A stretch of DNA of 64,000 nucleotides. It comes from Streptomyces narbonensis. GTDB lineage: Bacteria > Actinomycetota > Actinomycetes > Streptomycetales > Streptomycetaceae. This document shows, piece after piece, positions 27,149 to 36,237 of this stretch. Where the stretch lies: the NCBI RefSeq assembly GCF_014649015.1, contig NZ_BMSF01000003.1, forward strand, positions 310,001 through 374,000, in the 5' to 3' direction. Every line of letters starts with the position of its first letter. Position 1 is the stretch's first letter. The notes under the pieces are model-generated. The model was not told where the DNA came from. It saw nothing but the letters and a program-made list of their open reading frames with translations, and searched no databases. The position numbers and the translations under genes are program-made.

Positions 27149-28198
27149 GTGGGAGCGGAGGCAGAGGAGCAGCCGCACGGCGCCGCCGTCGTCGCGGACG
27201 GCTTCGGACTGAAGGGGCCGCGCGGCTGGGCCTTCCGGGAGGTCTCCTTCCGGGCCGAGCCGGGCGCGCTGATGGCGATCGAGGGCCCGTCCGGCTCCGG
27301 TCGTACGTGCCTGCTGCTGGCCCTGACGGGCCGCATGAAGGCCACGGAGGGACACGCCGAGGTCGGCGGGGTGCGGCTGCCCCGCAAGCTGGGCGCGGTG
27401 CGCCGCTTCAGCGCCCTCGGGCAGGTGCCCGGTGTGAGCGAGCTGGACCCCGCCTTCACGGTCGCCGAGCACCTGCGCGAGCGGGCGCTGCTCCAGCGCC
27501 GCTTCGACGGTTCCGTACGGGCGTTCCTGCGGCGCCCCGCCGAGCGGGCGGCGGAGGCCCGGGCCCGGATCGACGAGGCCGTCGAGGCCGCCGGTCTCGA
27601 CCTCGCCGCCCTGCCGAAGGGCGAGCGGACCTCCGTACGCGATCTGGAGCGGCTCGAAGCGCTGCGGCTCTCCATCGCGCTGGCCCTCGTCGGCCGGCCC
27701 CGGCTGCTCGCCCTGGACGACACGGACCTGAAGCTCTCGGACGCCGACCGGGCCGAGGTCTGGGCGCTGCTGCGCTCGGTGGCCGACGCCGGCACGACCG
27801 TCCTCGCCGTCTGTGCCGAGGCACCTGCGGACGCCCAGCGGATCACGACGGTCGCCGACACGGCGGAGCCGGCTGAGAAGCCGGCGGACCAGCCGGAGGA
27901 CCCGACGAAGCCCGAGAAGGCCACCAAGCCCAAGAAGGCCGGGGAACGGGAGAAGGCCGTCAGGACGGCGCCCGCGAAGGAATCCGAGAACGGGTCCGAG
28001 AAGGAGTCCGAGAAGGGGTCCGCGCAGGGATCCGAGCAGGGATCCGAGCAGGGATCCGAGCAGGGATCCGAGCAGGGATCCGAGCAGGAATCCCGGCCCG
28101 ACGACGCCGAGCCCGCCACCACCGATGCCGACGCGGACACCGAAGACGACACCGAGGAGGGGACGGCCGATGCGCTCGCCGAAACTGGCCGCTCTTGA
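27149..28198 (+). CDS. Degenerate ABC-type ATPase subunit paired with a YhgE/Pip protein
   Basis: This 349-residue protein has an ABC-ATPase-like order: a Walker A region GPSGSGRTCLLLALTG with Arg52 instead of the catalytic Lys, a helical region, then RPRLLALDDTD, where the Walker B Asp190 is followed by Asp191 instead of Glu. No LSGGQ signature is visible; LERLEALRLS stands in its place. Residues from about 230 on are a charged tail of Lys/Glu/Pro followed by GSEQ repeats. The GTG at 27149 is my choice; GTG 27134 is possible. The gene overlaps the membrane-protein gene by 29 bp. ATP hydrolysis is doubtful; nucleotide binding is possible. Confidence 0.75.
   Translation: MGAEAEEQPHGAAVVADGFGLKGPRGWAFREVSFRAEPGALMAIEGPSGSGRTCLLLALTGRMKATEGHAEVGGVRLPRKLGAVRRFSALGQVPGVSELDPAFTVAEHLRERALLQRRFDGSVRAFLRRPAERAAEARARIDEAVEAAGLDLAALPKGERTSVRDLERLEALRLSIALALVGRPRLLALDDTDLKLSDADRAEVWALLRSVADAGTTVLAVCAEAPADAQRITTVADTAEPAEKPADQPEDPTKPEKATKPKKAGEREKAVRTAPAKESENGSEKESEKGSAQGSEQGSEQGSEQGSEQGSEQESRPDDAEPATTDADADTEDDTEEGTADALAETGRS
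27980..28095 (+). repeat. 12-bp tandem repeat array inside the ABC-like gene
   Basis: About nine imperfect copies of a 12-bp unit ending in TCCGAGCAG or TCCGAGAAG encode the ESEKGSEQ-type tail. The last five (GGATCCGAGCAG) are nearly identical. The unit length keeps the reading frame, so copy number can vary without frameshift. Confidence 0.85.
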
Positions 28199-30257
28199 GC
28201 TGAAGCGCTTCGGCAGGGGAAAGCTGCCGCGCGCCGCGCTCGTCGCGATCCTGCTGCTGCCGCTGCTCTACGGCGCCCTGTACCTGTACTCCTTCTGGGA
28301 CCCGTACAGCAGGCTCGACAAGATCCCCGTCGCCCTCGTCAACGAAGACCGGGGCGCCACCGCCGACGGCAAGAAGATCAACGCCGGTGACGACATCGCC
28401 GAGGGGCTCCTGGAGAGCAACACCTTCGCGTGGCACCGGGTGAGCGACGCCGAGGCGCGCAAGGGCGTCGAGGACGGGACGTACTACCTGTCGCTCACCA
28501 TGCCCGGCGACTTCAGCTCGCGGATCGCCTCCAGCTCCGGAGCCTCCCCCGAGACCGGCGCCCTCAGGGTCCGGACGAACGACGCCAACAACTACATCGT
28601 CGGCCAGATCTCCCGCACGGTCTTCTCCGAGGTGCGCACGGCCGCCTCCACCAAGTCCTCGCGCACCTTCCTCGACAAGATCTTCATCTCCTTCTCCGAC
28701 ATCCACGAGGCCACCGCGAAGGCCGCCAAGGGCGCGGACGACCTCAAGGACGGGGTCGACAAGGCGAAGAAGGGCTCCAAGGACCTGGCCGCGGGCCTGA
28801 AGGACGCCAAGGAGGGCAGCGGCGACCTGGCCGCCGGGCTCAAGAAGCTCGACAAGGGCGCCCGGGACGTGGAGAACGGTTCGCGCAAGGTCGCGAACGG
28901 CACGCAGAAGCTCGCCGACAAGGTCAACGGCACCGCCGACAAGGTCCGTCCGTACCTGGCGAACAACGGCACGTCGATCCGCGACAGCGCCCGCCTCGCC
29001 TCGGACTCCATCGAGGCCGTCCGCAACAACCTCGGCGACCTCGTCAGGCGCGCCCCGGTGGTCCGCGCCGGCGCGCACGCGGCGAACGACGGGCTCGCCA
29101 CCCTCCACCGCGACGAGTGCGAGAAGAACCCGGAGCCCGACGCCAGGGTGTGCGGGGTGCTCAAGAAGGCCACGGTCTCCGCGAACGACGTGGCGACCAT
29201 CGCCGACGACGTGCACGCCCTGACCAAGAACAGCACCGGCGACCTCAAGACCCTGGACGCGCGGCTCGTCAAGCTCAAGAAGCAGGCCGACGAGCTGGCC
29301 GTCCGCGCCCCGCACCTCGACGAGGACGTCGAGGACGCCATCAGGAAGATCAACGAGCTCAACGCGGGCGCCAGGAAGGTCGCCGACGGCGCCGACCGGC
29401 TCCACACCGGCATCAGCGGTGCCAAGACCGGCTCGGCCGACCTCGACACCGGCATCGGCAAGCTCAAGAAGGGCGCGGGCGAGCTCGACGGCGGGCTGTT
29501 CAAGCTGGCCGACGGCTCCGGCGCGCTGGCCGTCGGTCTGCACGACGGGGTCAAGCAGATCCCCGACTACGACGAGAAGGACCGCGACCGGCGTACGGAG
29601 GTCATGGCCGACCCGGTGCAGCTGGCCTCCCAGTCCCTGCACAAGGCGCCGAACTACGGCACGGGCTTCGCCCCGTACTTCATCCCGCTCTCCCTCTGGG
29701 TCGGCGCGATGGTGGCGTACATGATCATCCAGCCGCTGAACCGGCGTGCCCTCGCGGCCGGCGGATCGGCCTGGCGGATCGCGCTCGCGGGCTGGCTCCC
29801 GGTGGCGGCGATCGGCATCCTCCAGGTCGGTGCCCTCATGTCCGTCCTGCACTGGGGCCTCGGCCTCCAGATGGCCAGGGCCGCCGGCACGATCGGCTTC
29901 CTCGCCCTGGTCACCTGCTGCTTCGCCGCGATCATCCAGTGGCTCAACGCCCGCTTCGGCGCGGCGGGCCGGATCCTCGTGCTCGCGGTGCTGATGCTCC
30001 AGCTGACCTCGGCGGGCGGCACCTACCCCGTCCAGACCAGCCCGGGCTTCTTCAACGCGATCCATCCCTTCCTGCCGATGACGTACGTGGTCGAGGCGCT
30101 GCGCCGGCTGATCACGGGCGGCGGGATCGAACCGGTCTGGCAGGCCTGCGCGGTGCTGACCGCCTTCACCCTGGGCGCCCTGGCCCTGACCGCCGTCTCC
30201 GCCCGCAAGCGGCAGGTCTGGACGCTCGACCGACTCCACCCCGAGCTGACCCTGTGA
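28170..30257 (+). CDS. YhgE/Pip family membrane protein (ABC-2 type, long extracytoplasmic domain)
   Basis: This 695-residue protein starts at ATG 28170 behind GAGGAGGGG. An N-terminal helix (about residues 20-40, ALVAILLLPLLYGALYLYSFW) precedes IPVALVNEDRGA, the family signature. A long extracytoplasmic region (about 45-480) contains many K/A/G/D-rich coiled-coil repeats such as ADDLKDGVDKAKKGSKDLAAGL. Five to six membrane helices fill the C-terminal 200 residues, ABC-2-like. YhgE/Pip relatives include phage-infection proteins and type VII secretion partners. Here the neighbours suggest an exporter-like complex controlled by the TetR protein. Confidence 0.88.
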   Translation: MRSPKLAALELKRFGRGKLPRAALVAILLLPLLYGALYLYSFWDPYSRLDKIPVALVNEDRGATADGKKINAGDDIAEGLLESNTFAWHRVSDAEARKGVEDGTYYLSLTMPGDFSSRIASSSGASPETGALRVRTNDANNYIVGQISRTVFSEVRTAASTKSSRTFLDKIFISFSDIHEATAKAAKGADDLKDGVDKAKKGSKDLAAGLKDAKEGSGDLAAGLKKLDKGARDVENGSRKVANGTQKLADKVNGTADKVRPYLANNGTSIRDSARLASDSIEAVRNNLGDLVRRAPVVRAGAHAANDGLATLHRDECEKNPEPDARVCGVLKKATVSANDVATIADDVHALTKNSTGDLKTLDARLVKLKKQADELAVRAPHLDEDVEDAIRKINELNAGARKVADGADRLHTGISGAKTGSADLDTGIGKLKKGAGELDGGLFKLADGSGALAVGLHDGVKQIPDYDEKDRDRRTEVMADPVQLASQSLHKAPNYGTGFAPYFIPLSLWVGAMVAYMIIQPLNRRALAAGGSAWRIALAGWLPVAAIGILQVGALMSVLHWGLGLQMARAAGTIGFLALVTCCFAAIIQWLNARFGAAGRILVLAVLMLQLTSAGGTYPVQTSPGFFNAIHPFLPMTYVVEALRRLITGGGIEPVWQACAVLTAFTLGALALTAVSARKRQVWTLDRLHPELTL

Positions 30258-30300
30258 GACAGGGCCGGCGACACCCGCGACACCTGTGAGAATCGACCCC

Positions 30301-30909
30301 ATGGACAGCAGCAGCACCCGACGCCAGGCCACCCGCGCGAAGCTCTACGAGGCGGCCGTCACCCTCATCGCGGAGCAGGGCTTCTCCGCGACGACGGTGG
30401 ACGAGATCGCCGAGCGGGCCGGGGTGGCCAAGGGCACGGTCTACTACAACTTCAAGAGCAAGACCGAGCTCTTCGAGGAGCTGCTGCGGCACGGGGTCTC
30501 CCTGCTCACCGCCTCGCTGCGGGCCGCGGCGGAGGAGACGGACGAGCGGGGCGGGAGCCGGGTCGACGCACTGGACGCGATGATCCGGGCGGGACTCGTC
30601 TTCATCGACCGCTACCCGGCCTTCACCCAGCTGTACGTCGCCGAGCTCTGGCGCACCAACCGGGCCTGGAACTCGACGCTCCTGGTGGTCCGCCAGGAGG
30701 CCGTCGCGGTCGTCGAGGGGGTCCTGCGGGAGGGGGTCGCGGCCGGTGAGCTGAGCGAGGACATCGACGTCCAGCTGACGGCGGCGGCGCTGGTGGGCAT
30801 GGTGCTCGTGGCGGCGCTCGACTGGCAGGCCTTCCAGAGCGAGCGTTCGCTCGACGACGTGCACGCGGCGCTCTCGCGCCTGCTCCACGGCCGGGTCGGC
30901 GGCCGGTAG
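30301..30909 (+). CDS. TetR family transcriptional regulator
   Basis: This 202-residue protein has the TetR N-terminal helix-turn-helix (about residues 8-55) with LIAEQGFSATTVDEIAERAGVAKGTVYYNFKSKTELF, and an all-helical ligand/dimer domain behind it. It is the third gene of the ABC-YhgE operon, 43 bp after the membrane protein. It probably represses the operon through the palindrome at 27100-27125. A weak -10-like GAGAAT 7 nt before the ATG may give a second, leaderless transcript. The inducing ligand is unknown. Confidence 0.92.
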   Translation: MDSSSTRRQATRAKLYEAAVTLIAEQGFSATTVDEIAERAGVAKGTVYYNFKSKTELFEELLRHGVSLLTASLRAAAEETDERGGSRVDALDAMIRAGLVFIDRYPAFTQLYVAELWRTNRAWNSTLLVVRQEAVAVVEGVLREGVAAGELSEDIDVQLTAAALVGMVLVAALDWQAFQSERSLDDVHAALSRLLHGRVGGR

Positions 30910-30913
30910 GCCC

Positions 30914-31038
30914 GTGAGCGAAGAGATCCGTACGCGGAAAGGTCCGCACGCAAAAAGGTCCGTACGCGGAAGGCCCGTAAGCGAAGAGGCCGTACGCGGA
31001 AGGCCCGCACGCGAAGAGGCCGTACGCGGAGAGGTTCC
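30914..31038. repeat. Eight tandem copies of a 15-17 bp repeat
   Basis: Units alternate between GTACGCGGAAGGCCC and GCACGCGAAGAGGCC types, starting 4 bp after the TetR stop. The first three units are 16 bp, the middle four 15 bp and the last 17 bp. Both strands are open by chance, but no plausible start or protein family is seen, so I call this noncoding. The spacer 30910-31335 otherwise holds only the terminator and a promoter. Confidence 0.8.
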
Positions 31039-31062
31039 GTCGCACCCCGGACGCACGCGAAA

Positions 31063-31109
31063 GGCCGGTGCGGTGAGGCTCGTTCCCCCCGAGCCCCACC
31101 GCACCGGCC
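31063..31109 (+). terminator. Terminator of the ABC-YhgE-TetR operon
   Basis: Twenty-base arms at 31063-31082 and 31090-31109 pair with one mismatch and are followed by TTGTTCTT, the best U-rich tail in the window. Confidence 0.85.
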
Positions 31110-31335
31110 TTGTTCTTCGCGTGCACCCCCGTGCACCCCCGTGCACCCGTGGCACATCCCCCGTACCCCGGGCGGTAGGTGCGCGGCCCCGTTCCGCAGC
31201 CCCGTGCCGGCGGTGCCGGCGCCGCGCCCCTTCCGTGGTCACCACTCTGCCGTCCCGGCGGGTCCGGGCCCATCCGCGAACCTACTCATCTCCCCCTCTA
31301 GGTACGGATACTCAGTCCTGGTTACGATCGCGGGC

Positions 31336-31989
31336 GTGTCGGTACTCCCCCTCGTGTTCACCAGTGGCTGGGCCAGCGGGATCAACGCGTACGCGGTGGT
31401 CCTGCTCCTCGGCATCTTCGGCGCGACCGGGCTGACCGACGAGGTGCCCGCGTCCTTGCAGCGCACCGATGTCCTCGTCGTCGCGGGCGTGCTGTTCCTG
31501 TGCGAGGCGGTGGCGGACAAGATCCCGTACGTCGACTCGGCCTGGGACTCCGTCCACACGGTGATCCGGCCGATCGCGGGTGCCGTGATCGCCGCTCTCC
31601 TCGCCGGCCAGGACGGTTCGCTGCCGCAGCTCGCGGCGGGCGCGGTCGGCGGCTCGACGGCCCTCCTGAGCCACTTCGTCAAGGCCGGGACGAGAATGGC
31701 GGTCAACACCTCGCCTGAGCCGTTCTCGAACATCGCGCTGAGCCTCGCGGAGGACCTCGGGGTGGCCGCGATCGTCACCTTCGCGATCTTCAACCCGGTG
31801 GCGGCGTCGATCATCGCGGCCGTCCTGCTCGCCCTCGGCCTGGCCATACTGTTCTTCCTCGCCCAGAAGATCCGCCGCTTCCTGCGCCGCTGGTCCCAGC
31901 GCCGCGAGGAGAAGCGGCTCGTGGACTCCTCCGCGGGGAGACGCGCGGCGCGGACACCGCCCCCGCCGGACGAGTCCGACCACTTCTGA
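31336..31989 (+). CDS. DUF4126 domain membrane protein
   Basis: This 217-residue protein begins MSVLPLVFTSGWASGINAYAVVLLLG and has four to five hydrophobic helices, Gly/Ala-rich loops (AGAVGGSTALLSHFVKAGTR) and a basic C-terminal tail. It matches the DUF4126 family of uncharacterised inner-membrane proteins. The GTG at 31336 is preceded by a -10-like TACGAT (31323-31328) exactly 7 nt upstream and no ribosome-binding site, so a leaderless mRNA is likely. An in-frame extension upstream is possible but is not hydrophobic and has no site. Confidence 0.82.
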   Translation: MSVLPLVFTSGWASGINAYAVVLLLGIFGATGLTDEVPASLQRTDVLVVAGVLFLCEAVADKIPYVDSAWDSVHTVIRPIAGAVIAALLAGQDGSLPQLAAGAVGGSTALLSHFVKAGTRMAVNTSPEPFSNIALSLAEDLGVAAIVTFAIFNPVAASIIAAVLLALGLAILFFLAQKIRRFLRRWSQRREEKRLVDSSAGRRAARTPPPPDESDHF

Positions 31990-32022
31990 GCGGTGTCCGA
32001 CCCGCCGGATAGGGTCGGTGAC

Positions 32023-33465
32023 ATGGCACGGATTGTGGTGATCGGCGCGGGACTCGGCGCCATGGCGACGGCGGCCCGACTGGCCGTGGCGGGCCACCGG
32101 GTGACGGTGTACGAGCGGACGGCGACGTACGGCGGGGCGGTCGGCCGCTTCGCCCGCGAGGGCTTCGTCTTCGACACCGGCCCGGGGCTGCTGCACCTGC
32201 CCGCCGTCTACCGGGACCTGTTCGTGAAGACGGGCAAGGAGCCGCTGGAGGAGTGCGTCGCGCTGACGCAGGTCGATCCGGCGAGCCGTCATGTCTTCGC
32301 CGACGGCACGCGCGTCGACCTGCCGAACGCCTCCCGGGCAGGCACGGTCGCCGCCCTGGACGCGGCACTCGGCGCGGGCGCGGGCGAGCGCTGGGGCGAG
32401 TTCCTGGTGCGGGCCCGCGAGGCCTGGGACCGGACCCGCCGTCCGCTCCTGGAGGAGCCACAGCCGGCCGACCCGGCGCCGCTGGCCCGGGAGCCGTACC
32501 CGGCGCTGAAGGCGGGTCTGCTGCGCCGCCCGACGACGACGCTCGCCCAGGTCGGGGCGCGGGAGCTGGGCGATCCCCGGCTCGCCGCCCTGCTCGACGC
32601 GTACGCGGGGTCGTACGGCTTCGACCCGGCGACCGCCCCGGCAGCGGCCGCCGTCCTGCCGTACATGGAGCAGACCTTCGGCAGTTGGTACGTGGGCGGG
32701 GGCCTGCGGGCGCTCGCCGACGCGGTGCACGAGCGGTGCCGTGAGCGGCGGGTGGAGTTCGTCTTCGGGACCGCCGTCGAGGACGTCCTGGAGAAGGACG
32801 GCCGCGCGGTCGGCGTCCGGCTGGCCGACGGCGGGACCGTCGAGGCCGACCACGTCGTCTCCGGCGCCCCGCTGCCGTCGCTCTACCGCGACCACGTCGT
32901 GGCGTGGGAGCAGGAGGACGACCTGCCGCGCCACCAGGCGACGGGGACGAGCAGGGTGACGGTCTGTCTGGCCCTGCGCGGGCCCCGGGAGTCCACGGCC
33001 GCCCACCGCACGGTCGTGCACGCGGCGGGCGAGCGGCCGACGGTGACGGTGCTGCGGCCGGACGACCCGGCGCTGCGGCCCGACGCGGAGCACGAGTCGG
33101 TGACGGTCACGGCGACGGTCGGGACGTCTCCGGAGCGGGACGGGCAGGGCTGGGAGGCCTTCGCCGACCGGATGGTCGAGGCGGCCGCCCTGGCGGTGCC
33201 CGGGCTGCGGGAGCGGCTGCTGTGGCGGCACATCCGCACGCCGGAGGACGTGCGGCGGGACACCGGCGCGGCCGAGGTGCCGGGCCCCGCCCTCGGCGGC
33301 GGGCGCGGCCTGCTGCTCCCAGCGGCCAACCGCTCCCCGCTGCCCGGGCTCTGGTTCGCGGGCGGCTGGTCCCACCCGGGCGGCGGGCTCGCCCACGCGG
33401 GCATGTCGGGCGCGCTGGTGGCGGGCCTGATCGTGGAGGGCGCGGACTTCCGCGGCTCGCGCTGA
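32023..33465 (+). CDS. Phytoene-desaturase/CrtI-like FAD-dependent oxidoreductase
   Basis: This 480-residue protein has the N-terminal dinucleotide motif RIVVIGAGLGAMATAARLAVAGHRVTVYERTATYGG. FDTGPGLLHLP then follows, as in CrtI-type desaturases, and the C-terminal FAD-binding region reads LWFAGGWSHPGGGLAHAGMSGALVAGLIV. No other carotenoid genes are nearby, so the substrate may be something else. TAGGGT at 32010-32015 lies 7 nt before the ATG, fitting a leaderless transcript. The preceding gene stops 33 bp upstream. Confidence 0.85.
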   Translation: MARIVVIGAGLGAMATAARLAVAGHRVTVYERTATYGGAVGRFAREGFVFDTGPGLLHLPAVYRDLFVKTGKEPLEECVALTQVDPASRHVFADGTRVDLPNASRAGTVAALDAALGAGAGERWGEFLVRAREAWDRTRRPLLEEPQPADPAPLAREPYPALKAGLLRRPTTTLAQVGARELGDPRLAALLDAYAGSYGFDPATAPAAAAVLPYMEQTFGSWYVGGGLRALADAVHERCRERRVEFVFGTAVEDVLEKDGRAVGVRLADGGTVEADHVVSGAPLPSLYRDHVVAWEQEDDLPRHQATGTSRVTVCLALRGPRESTAAHRTVVHAAGERPTVTVLRPDDPALRPDAEHESVTVTATVGTSPERDGQGWEAFADRMVEAAALAVPGLRERLLWRHIRTPEDVRRDTGAAEVPGPALGGGRGLLLPAANRSPLPGLWFAGGWSHPGGGLAHAGMSGALVAGLIVEGADFRGSR

Positions 33466-33487
33466 GCAGGCCGCGGGACGCGTCCGG

Positions 33488-34372
33488 TCAGTAGCGGTAC
33501 TGCTGCTGCTCGTCCGGGTGCTGCTCGTAGCCGTACGGGCTCTGCTGCTGCGGCGCCTGCTGCGGGGGCTGCTCGGTGTCGCGCTGCTGCGGGACCCAGA
33601 CGCCGCCGGGCGGGGTGTCGTAGGTGTACGAGGGGGCGTAGGGGTCGCCGTAGTACGAGGTGTACTGCTGGCCGTCCGTGCCCGGGCCGATGTACGGGTC
33701 GGAGTAGGCGGCGTACTGCTGCTGCGCGGCGGGCACCCCGTAGTCGTAGGCCGGCTGCTGCTGCTCGTACGCCGGGGCGTAGGGGTCGTAGGCGGGCTGC
33801 TGCGGCTGCTCGTACCCGGTGCCGTAACCCGCGCCCTGCCCGGTGTCGTGGTGGCCGGTGTCGTGGTGACCCGTGTCGTGGTGACCCGTGTGGTCCTGGC
33901 CCTGCCGGCCAATGTCGTAGATCCCGTACTGGCCGGTCTCGTCCGGCAGCGGCTGGGGCTCGTAGACCGCGGTGTGCTCGGCCGCCGGGACGGCCGGGTC
34001 CTCCTGGCGGTGGCCGTCGGCCGGGTCGTAGCCGTCGGCGGTGTCGTACGAGAGCTCGGTGACCTCCAGCGTCGGACCCGCCTGAGCGCCGGCCTTGCGG
34101 CGGCGGCTCGCGCCCGGGTTCCCGCCGATCGCCCAGCCGGTGGAGAAGCCGCGGCGGAAGGAGAGCGTCACATAGGTCTGGCCGACGGCGAAGGCGACCG
34201 CGCCGGCGATGATGACCGCCACCGAGGGCATCAGGACGCCCAGGACCACGCCGAGGAAGCCGGTGAAGGCGAGGATTCGCCAGCGCAGCCGCGCCTTGTA
34301 CTGGAGGAGCACCTCCCCCAGCAGCCACAGCGCGACCACGCCGAACGCGATGTAGAGGACCGTCCACCCCAT
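33488..34372 (-). CDS. Membrane protein with Tyr/Gln/Pro-rich C-terminal domain
   Basis: This 294-residue protein has three hydrophobic segments in the first 75 residues (GWTVLYIAFGVVALWLLGEVLL; a second around 33-52; a third around 53-68), then a hydrophilic tail. The tail starts with an acidic stretch, has three HHDTG repeats encoded by tandem CCGTGTCGTGGTGAC-type DNA, and continues with Tyr/Gln/Pro-rich sequence (YDPYAPAYEQQQPAYDYG). The tail is probably disordered. I do not recognise a characterised family; homologues in other Streptomyces seem likely. It lies convergent to the oxidoreductase, only 22 bp away. Confidence 0.72.
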   Translation of the reverse strand: MGWTVLYIAFGVVALWLLGEVLLQYKARLRWRILAFTGFLGVVLGVLMPSVAVIIAGAVAFAVGQTYVTLSFRRGFSTGWAIGGNPGASRRRKAGAQAGPTLEVTELSYDTADGYDPADGHRQEDPAVPAAEHTAVYEPQPLPDETGQYGIYDIGRQGQDHTGHHDTGHHDTGHHDTGQGAGYGTGYEQPQQPAYDPYAPAYEQQQPAYDYGVPAAQQQYAAYSDPYIGPGTDGQQYTSYYGDPYAPSYTYDTPPGGVWVPQQRDTEQPPQQAPQQQSPYGYEQHPDEQQQYRY

Positions 34373-34426
34373 GCCCCGCCGCCCCTCTCCACGGTCACCG
34401 CCGCGGGTCGGGGCGGGTACGACCGG

Positions 34427-35344
34427 TCACGACTGCTGGTGCAGTCCGAGATTCTCGTAGATCTCGAGCGTCGCGGTGGAGCTGTTCAGCGTGATGAAGT
34501 GCAGTCCGGGGACACCCTCGGAGAGCAGACGCGCGCAGAACTCCGTCGCGAACTCGATACCGATGGAGCGTACAGCGGCCGGATCGTCCTTGACCGCGAG
34601 GATGCGGTCTTTCACGTGCGCGGGGAAGGCGGCGTTGCTCAGCTGCGGCAGCCGGTCGAGGGTCTTCACGTTCACAACGGGCATGACCTCGGGGATGATC
34701 GGGGTCTCGCAGCCCGCCTTCACCACGCTGTCGCGGAGCCGAAGGTAGTTCTCCGGATCGAAGAACATCTGGGTGATCGCATAGTCGGCGCCCGCGCGGC
34801 ACTTGTCCACGAAGTGCCGGATGTCCGTGTCCCAGTCGGTGGAGCGGGGGTGCATCTCGGGGAAGGCCGCGACGCCGACGCAGAAGTCGCCGGACTCCTT
34901 GATGAGCCTGACCAGGTCGGCGGCGTACAGGACGCCCTCCGGGTGCTCGACCCACTCCCCCAGCGGGTCGCCGGCCGGGTCGCCGCGCAGCGCGAGCATG
35001 TTGCGGATGCCGGCGTCGGCGTACTGGCCGAGGACGTTGCGCAGTTCGGCCACCGAGTGGTCGACGGCGGTGAGGTGCGCGACGGGGGTGAGCGTGGTGT
35101 CGGAGGCGATCTTCTGGGTCGCCTTGACCGTGCCGCCCCGGGTGGTGCCGCCGGCGCCGTAGGTCACGGAGACGAAGCTGGGGCCGACCGCCTCGACCCG
35201 GCGCATCGCGTTCCAGAGGACCTGCTCGCCCTTCGCCGTCCGCGGCGCGTAGAACTCGAAGGAGTACGACGTGCCGCCGGAGGCGAGGATCTCGCGGACC
35301 GTGCGTGCGCGGTCCGAGCGGACGGAAGCGGTACCTAGGGCCAT
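34427..35344 (-). CDS. metF: Methylenetetrahydrofolate reductase MetF
   Basis: This 305-residue FAD enzyme reduces 5,10-methylene-THF to 5-methyl-THF for methionine synthesis. Family landmarks are [44 protein letters not shown] and [13 protein letters not shown] with the Glu/Asp and Gln residues of the active site. No ribosome-binding site precedes the ATG. TAACCT (minus strand, 35351-35356) lies 6 nt upstream, fitting a leaderless message. It is followed on the same strand by the unrelated membrane protein at 33488-34372. Confidence 0.96.
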   Translation of the reverse strand: MALGTASVRSDRARTVREILASGGTSYSFEFYAPRTAKGEQVLWNAMRRVEAVGPSFVSVTYGAGGTTRGGTVKATQKIASDTTLTPVAHLTAVDHSVAELRNVLGQYADAGIRNMLALRGDPAGDPLGEWVEHPEGVLYAADLVRLIKESGDFCVGVAAFPEMHPRSTDWDTDIRHFVDKCRAGADYAITQMFFDPENYLRLRDSVVKAGCETPIIPEVMPVVNVKTLDRLPQLSNAAFPAHVKDRILAVKDDPAAVRSIGIEFATEFCARLLSEGVPGLHFITLNSSTATLEIYENLGLHQQS

Positions 35345-35467
35345 ACGGGCAGGTTAGACGGGTGTCGAGGAGCCGCGTAGAAGGCGTCCGCGTTGTGGAC
35401 AATTTTTCGGACATTCTCGCGGGGCGCCGCCCTGGCGCCGGGGAGAACACCGCCCGCGAAGCCTGGC

Positions 35468-36121
35468 TCAGGCCGCGGCACGCTCCCGGACGCGCTTGGC
35501 GAGGGCGGCGGTGGCGGCCGCCGGGTCCGCCGCCTCGGTGATCGCGCGGACGACGACGATCCGGCGGGCGCCCGCGTCCAGGACCTCGTCCAGGTTGGTC
35601 TCGTCGATGCCGCCGATGGCGAACCAGGGGCGGTTCTGAGCCAGACCCGCCGTGTACCGCACGAGGTCGAGCCCCGGCGCGTACCGCCCGGGCTTGGTGG
35701 GGGTGGGCCAGCAGGGCCCGGTGCAGAAGTAGTCCACGCCCGGTTCGACGGCGGCCGCGGCCGCCTCGGACTCGGCGTGGCAGGAGCGGCCTGTCAGGAC
35801 CTGCTCGCCGAGGATCGCGCGGGCGGCGGGCACGGGCAGGTCGCCCTGGCCGAGGTGGAGGACGTCGGAGCCGATGGCGTGGGCGACGTCCGCCCGGTCG
35901 TTCACCGCGAGGAGCTTGCCGTGCCTGCGGGCGGCCTCGGCGAAGACGGCGAGGTGCTCCAGCTCCTCACCGGCCTCCATGCCCTTGTCGCGGAGCTGCA
36001 CGATGTCCACGCCGGAGGAGAGCACGGCGTCGAGGAAGGCGGGCAGGTCGCCCTGGCGCTTCCGGGCGTCGGTGCACAGGTAGAGCCGGGCGTCGGCGAG
36101 CTGCTCACGAGGCGTGGGCAT
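35468..36121 (-). CDS. thiE: Thiamine-phosphate synthase ThiE
   Basis: This 217-residue TIM-barrel enzyme joins hydroxymethylpyrimidine-PP and thiazole phosphate into thiamine phosphate. [53 protein letters not shown] and [16 protein letters not shown] are the expected diphosphate- and thiazole-binding motifs. The last segment has Cys-x-x-Pro where many homologues read GPIFPT. The gene is separated from thiO-thiS-thiG by two genes and lies on the opposite strand, so it is not under the riboswitch at 37984-38077. Confidence 0.94.
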   Translation of the reverse strand: MPTPREQLADARLYLCTDARKRQGDLPAFLDAVLSSGVDIVQLRDKGMEAGEELEHLAVFAEAARRHGKLLAVNDRADVAHAIGSDVLHLGQGDLPVPAARAILGEQVLTGRSCHAESEAAAAAVEPGVDYFCTGPCWPTPTKPGRYAPGLDLVRYTAGLAQNRPWFAIGGIDETNLDEVLDAGARRIVVVRAITEAADPAAATAALAKRVRERAAA

Positions 36122-36153
36122 GGGTGGGTTCCCCCCGTCGGTGTCGCCGGTGC

Positions 36154-36188
36154 CGCGGCGGCCGGCCCGTGAGAGGCCGGTCGCCGCG
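36154..36188 (-). terminator. Hairpin between the Rv2175c-type gene and thiE
   Basis: CGCGGCGGCCGGCC (36154-36167) pairs with GGCCGGTCGCCGCG (36175-36188) with one G-T pair and a 7-nt loop. It could end the upstream minus-strand transcript before thiE. Confidence 0.6.
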
Positions 36189-36237
36189 ACACCCGCTGGT
36201 GGTGTCTTCGGTGCGTGTGCGCGTCAGCGCGCGGGCG

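Noticed and set aside
30612..31273. Minus-strand frames with repeated Tyr-Gly-Pro units over the TetR tail and repeats
   Set aside because: The repeat peptide comes from the 15-bp tandem DNA repeats read backwards; no start site or homology supports a protein.
32023..33465. Carotenoid biosynthesis cluster
   Set aside because: Only one CrtI-like oxidoreductase is present, with no crtE, crtB or crtY nearby.
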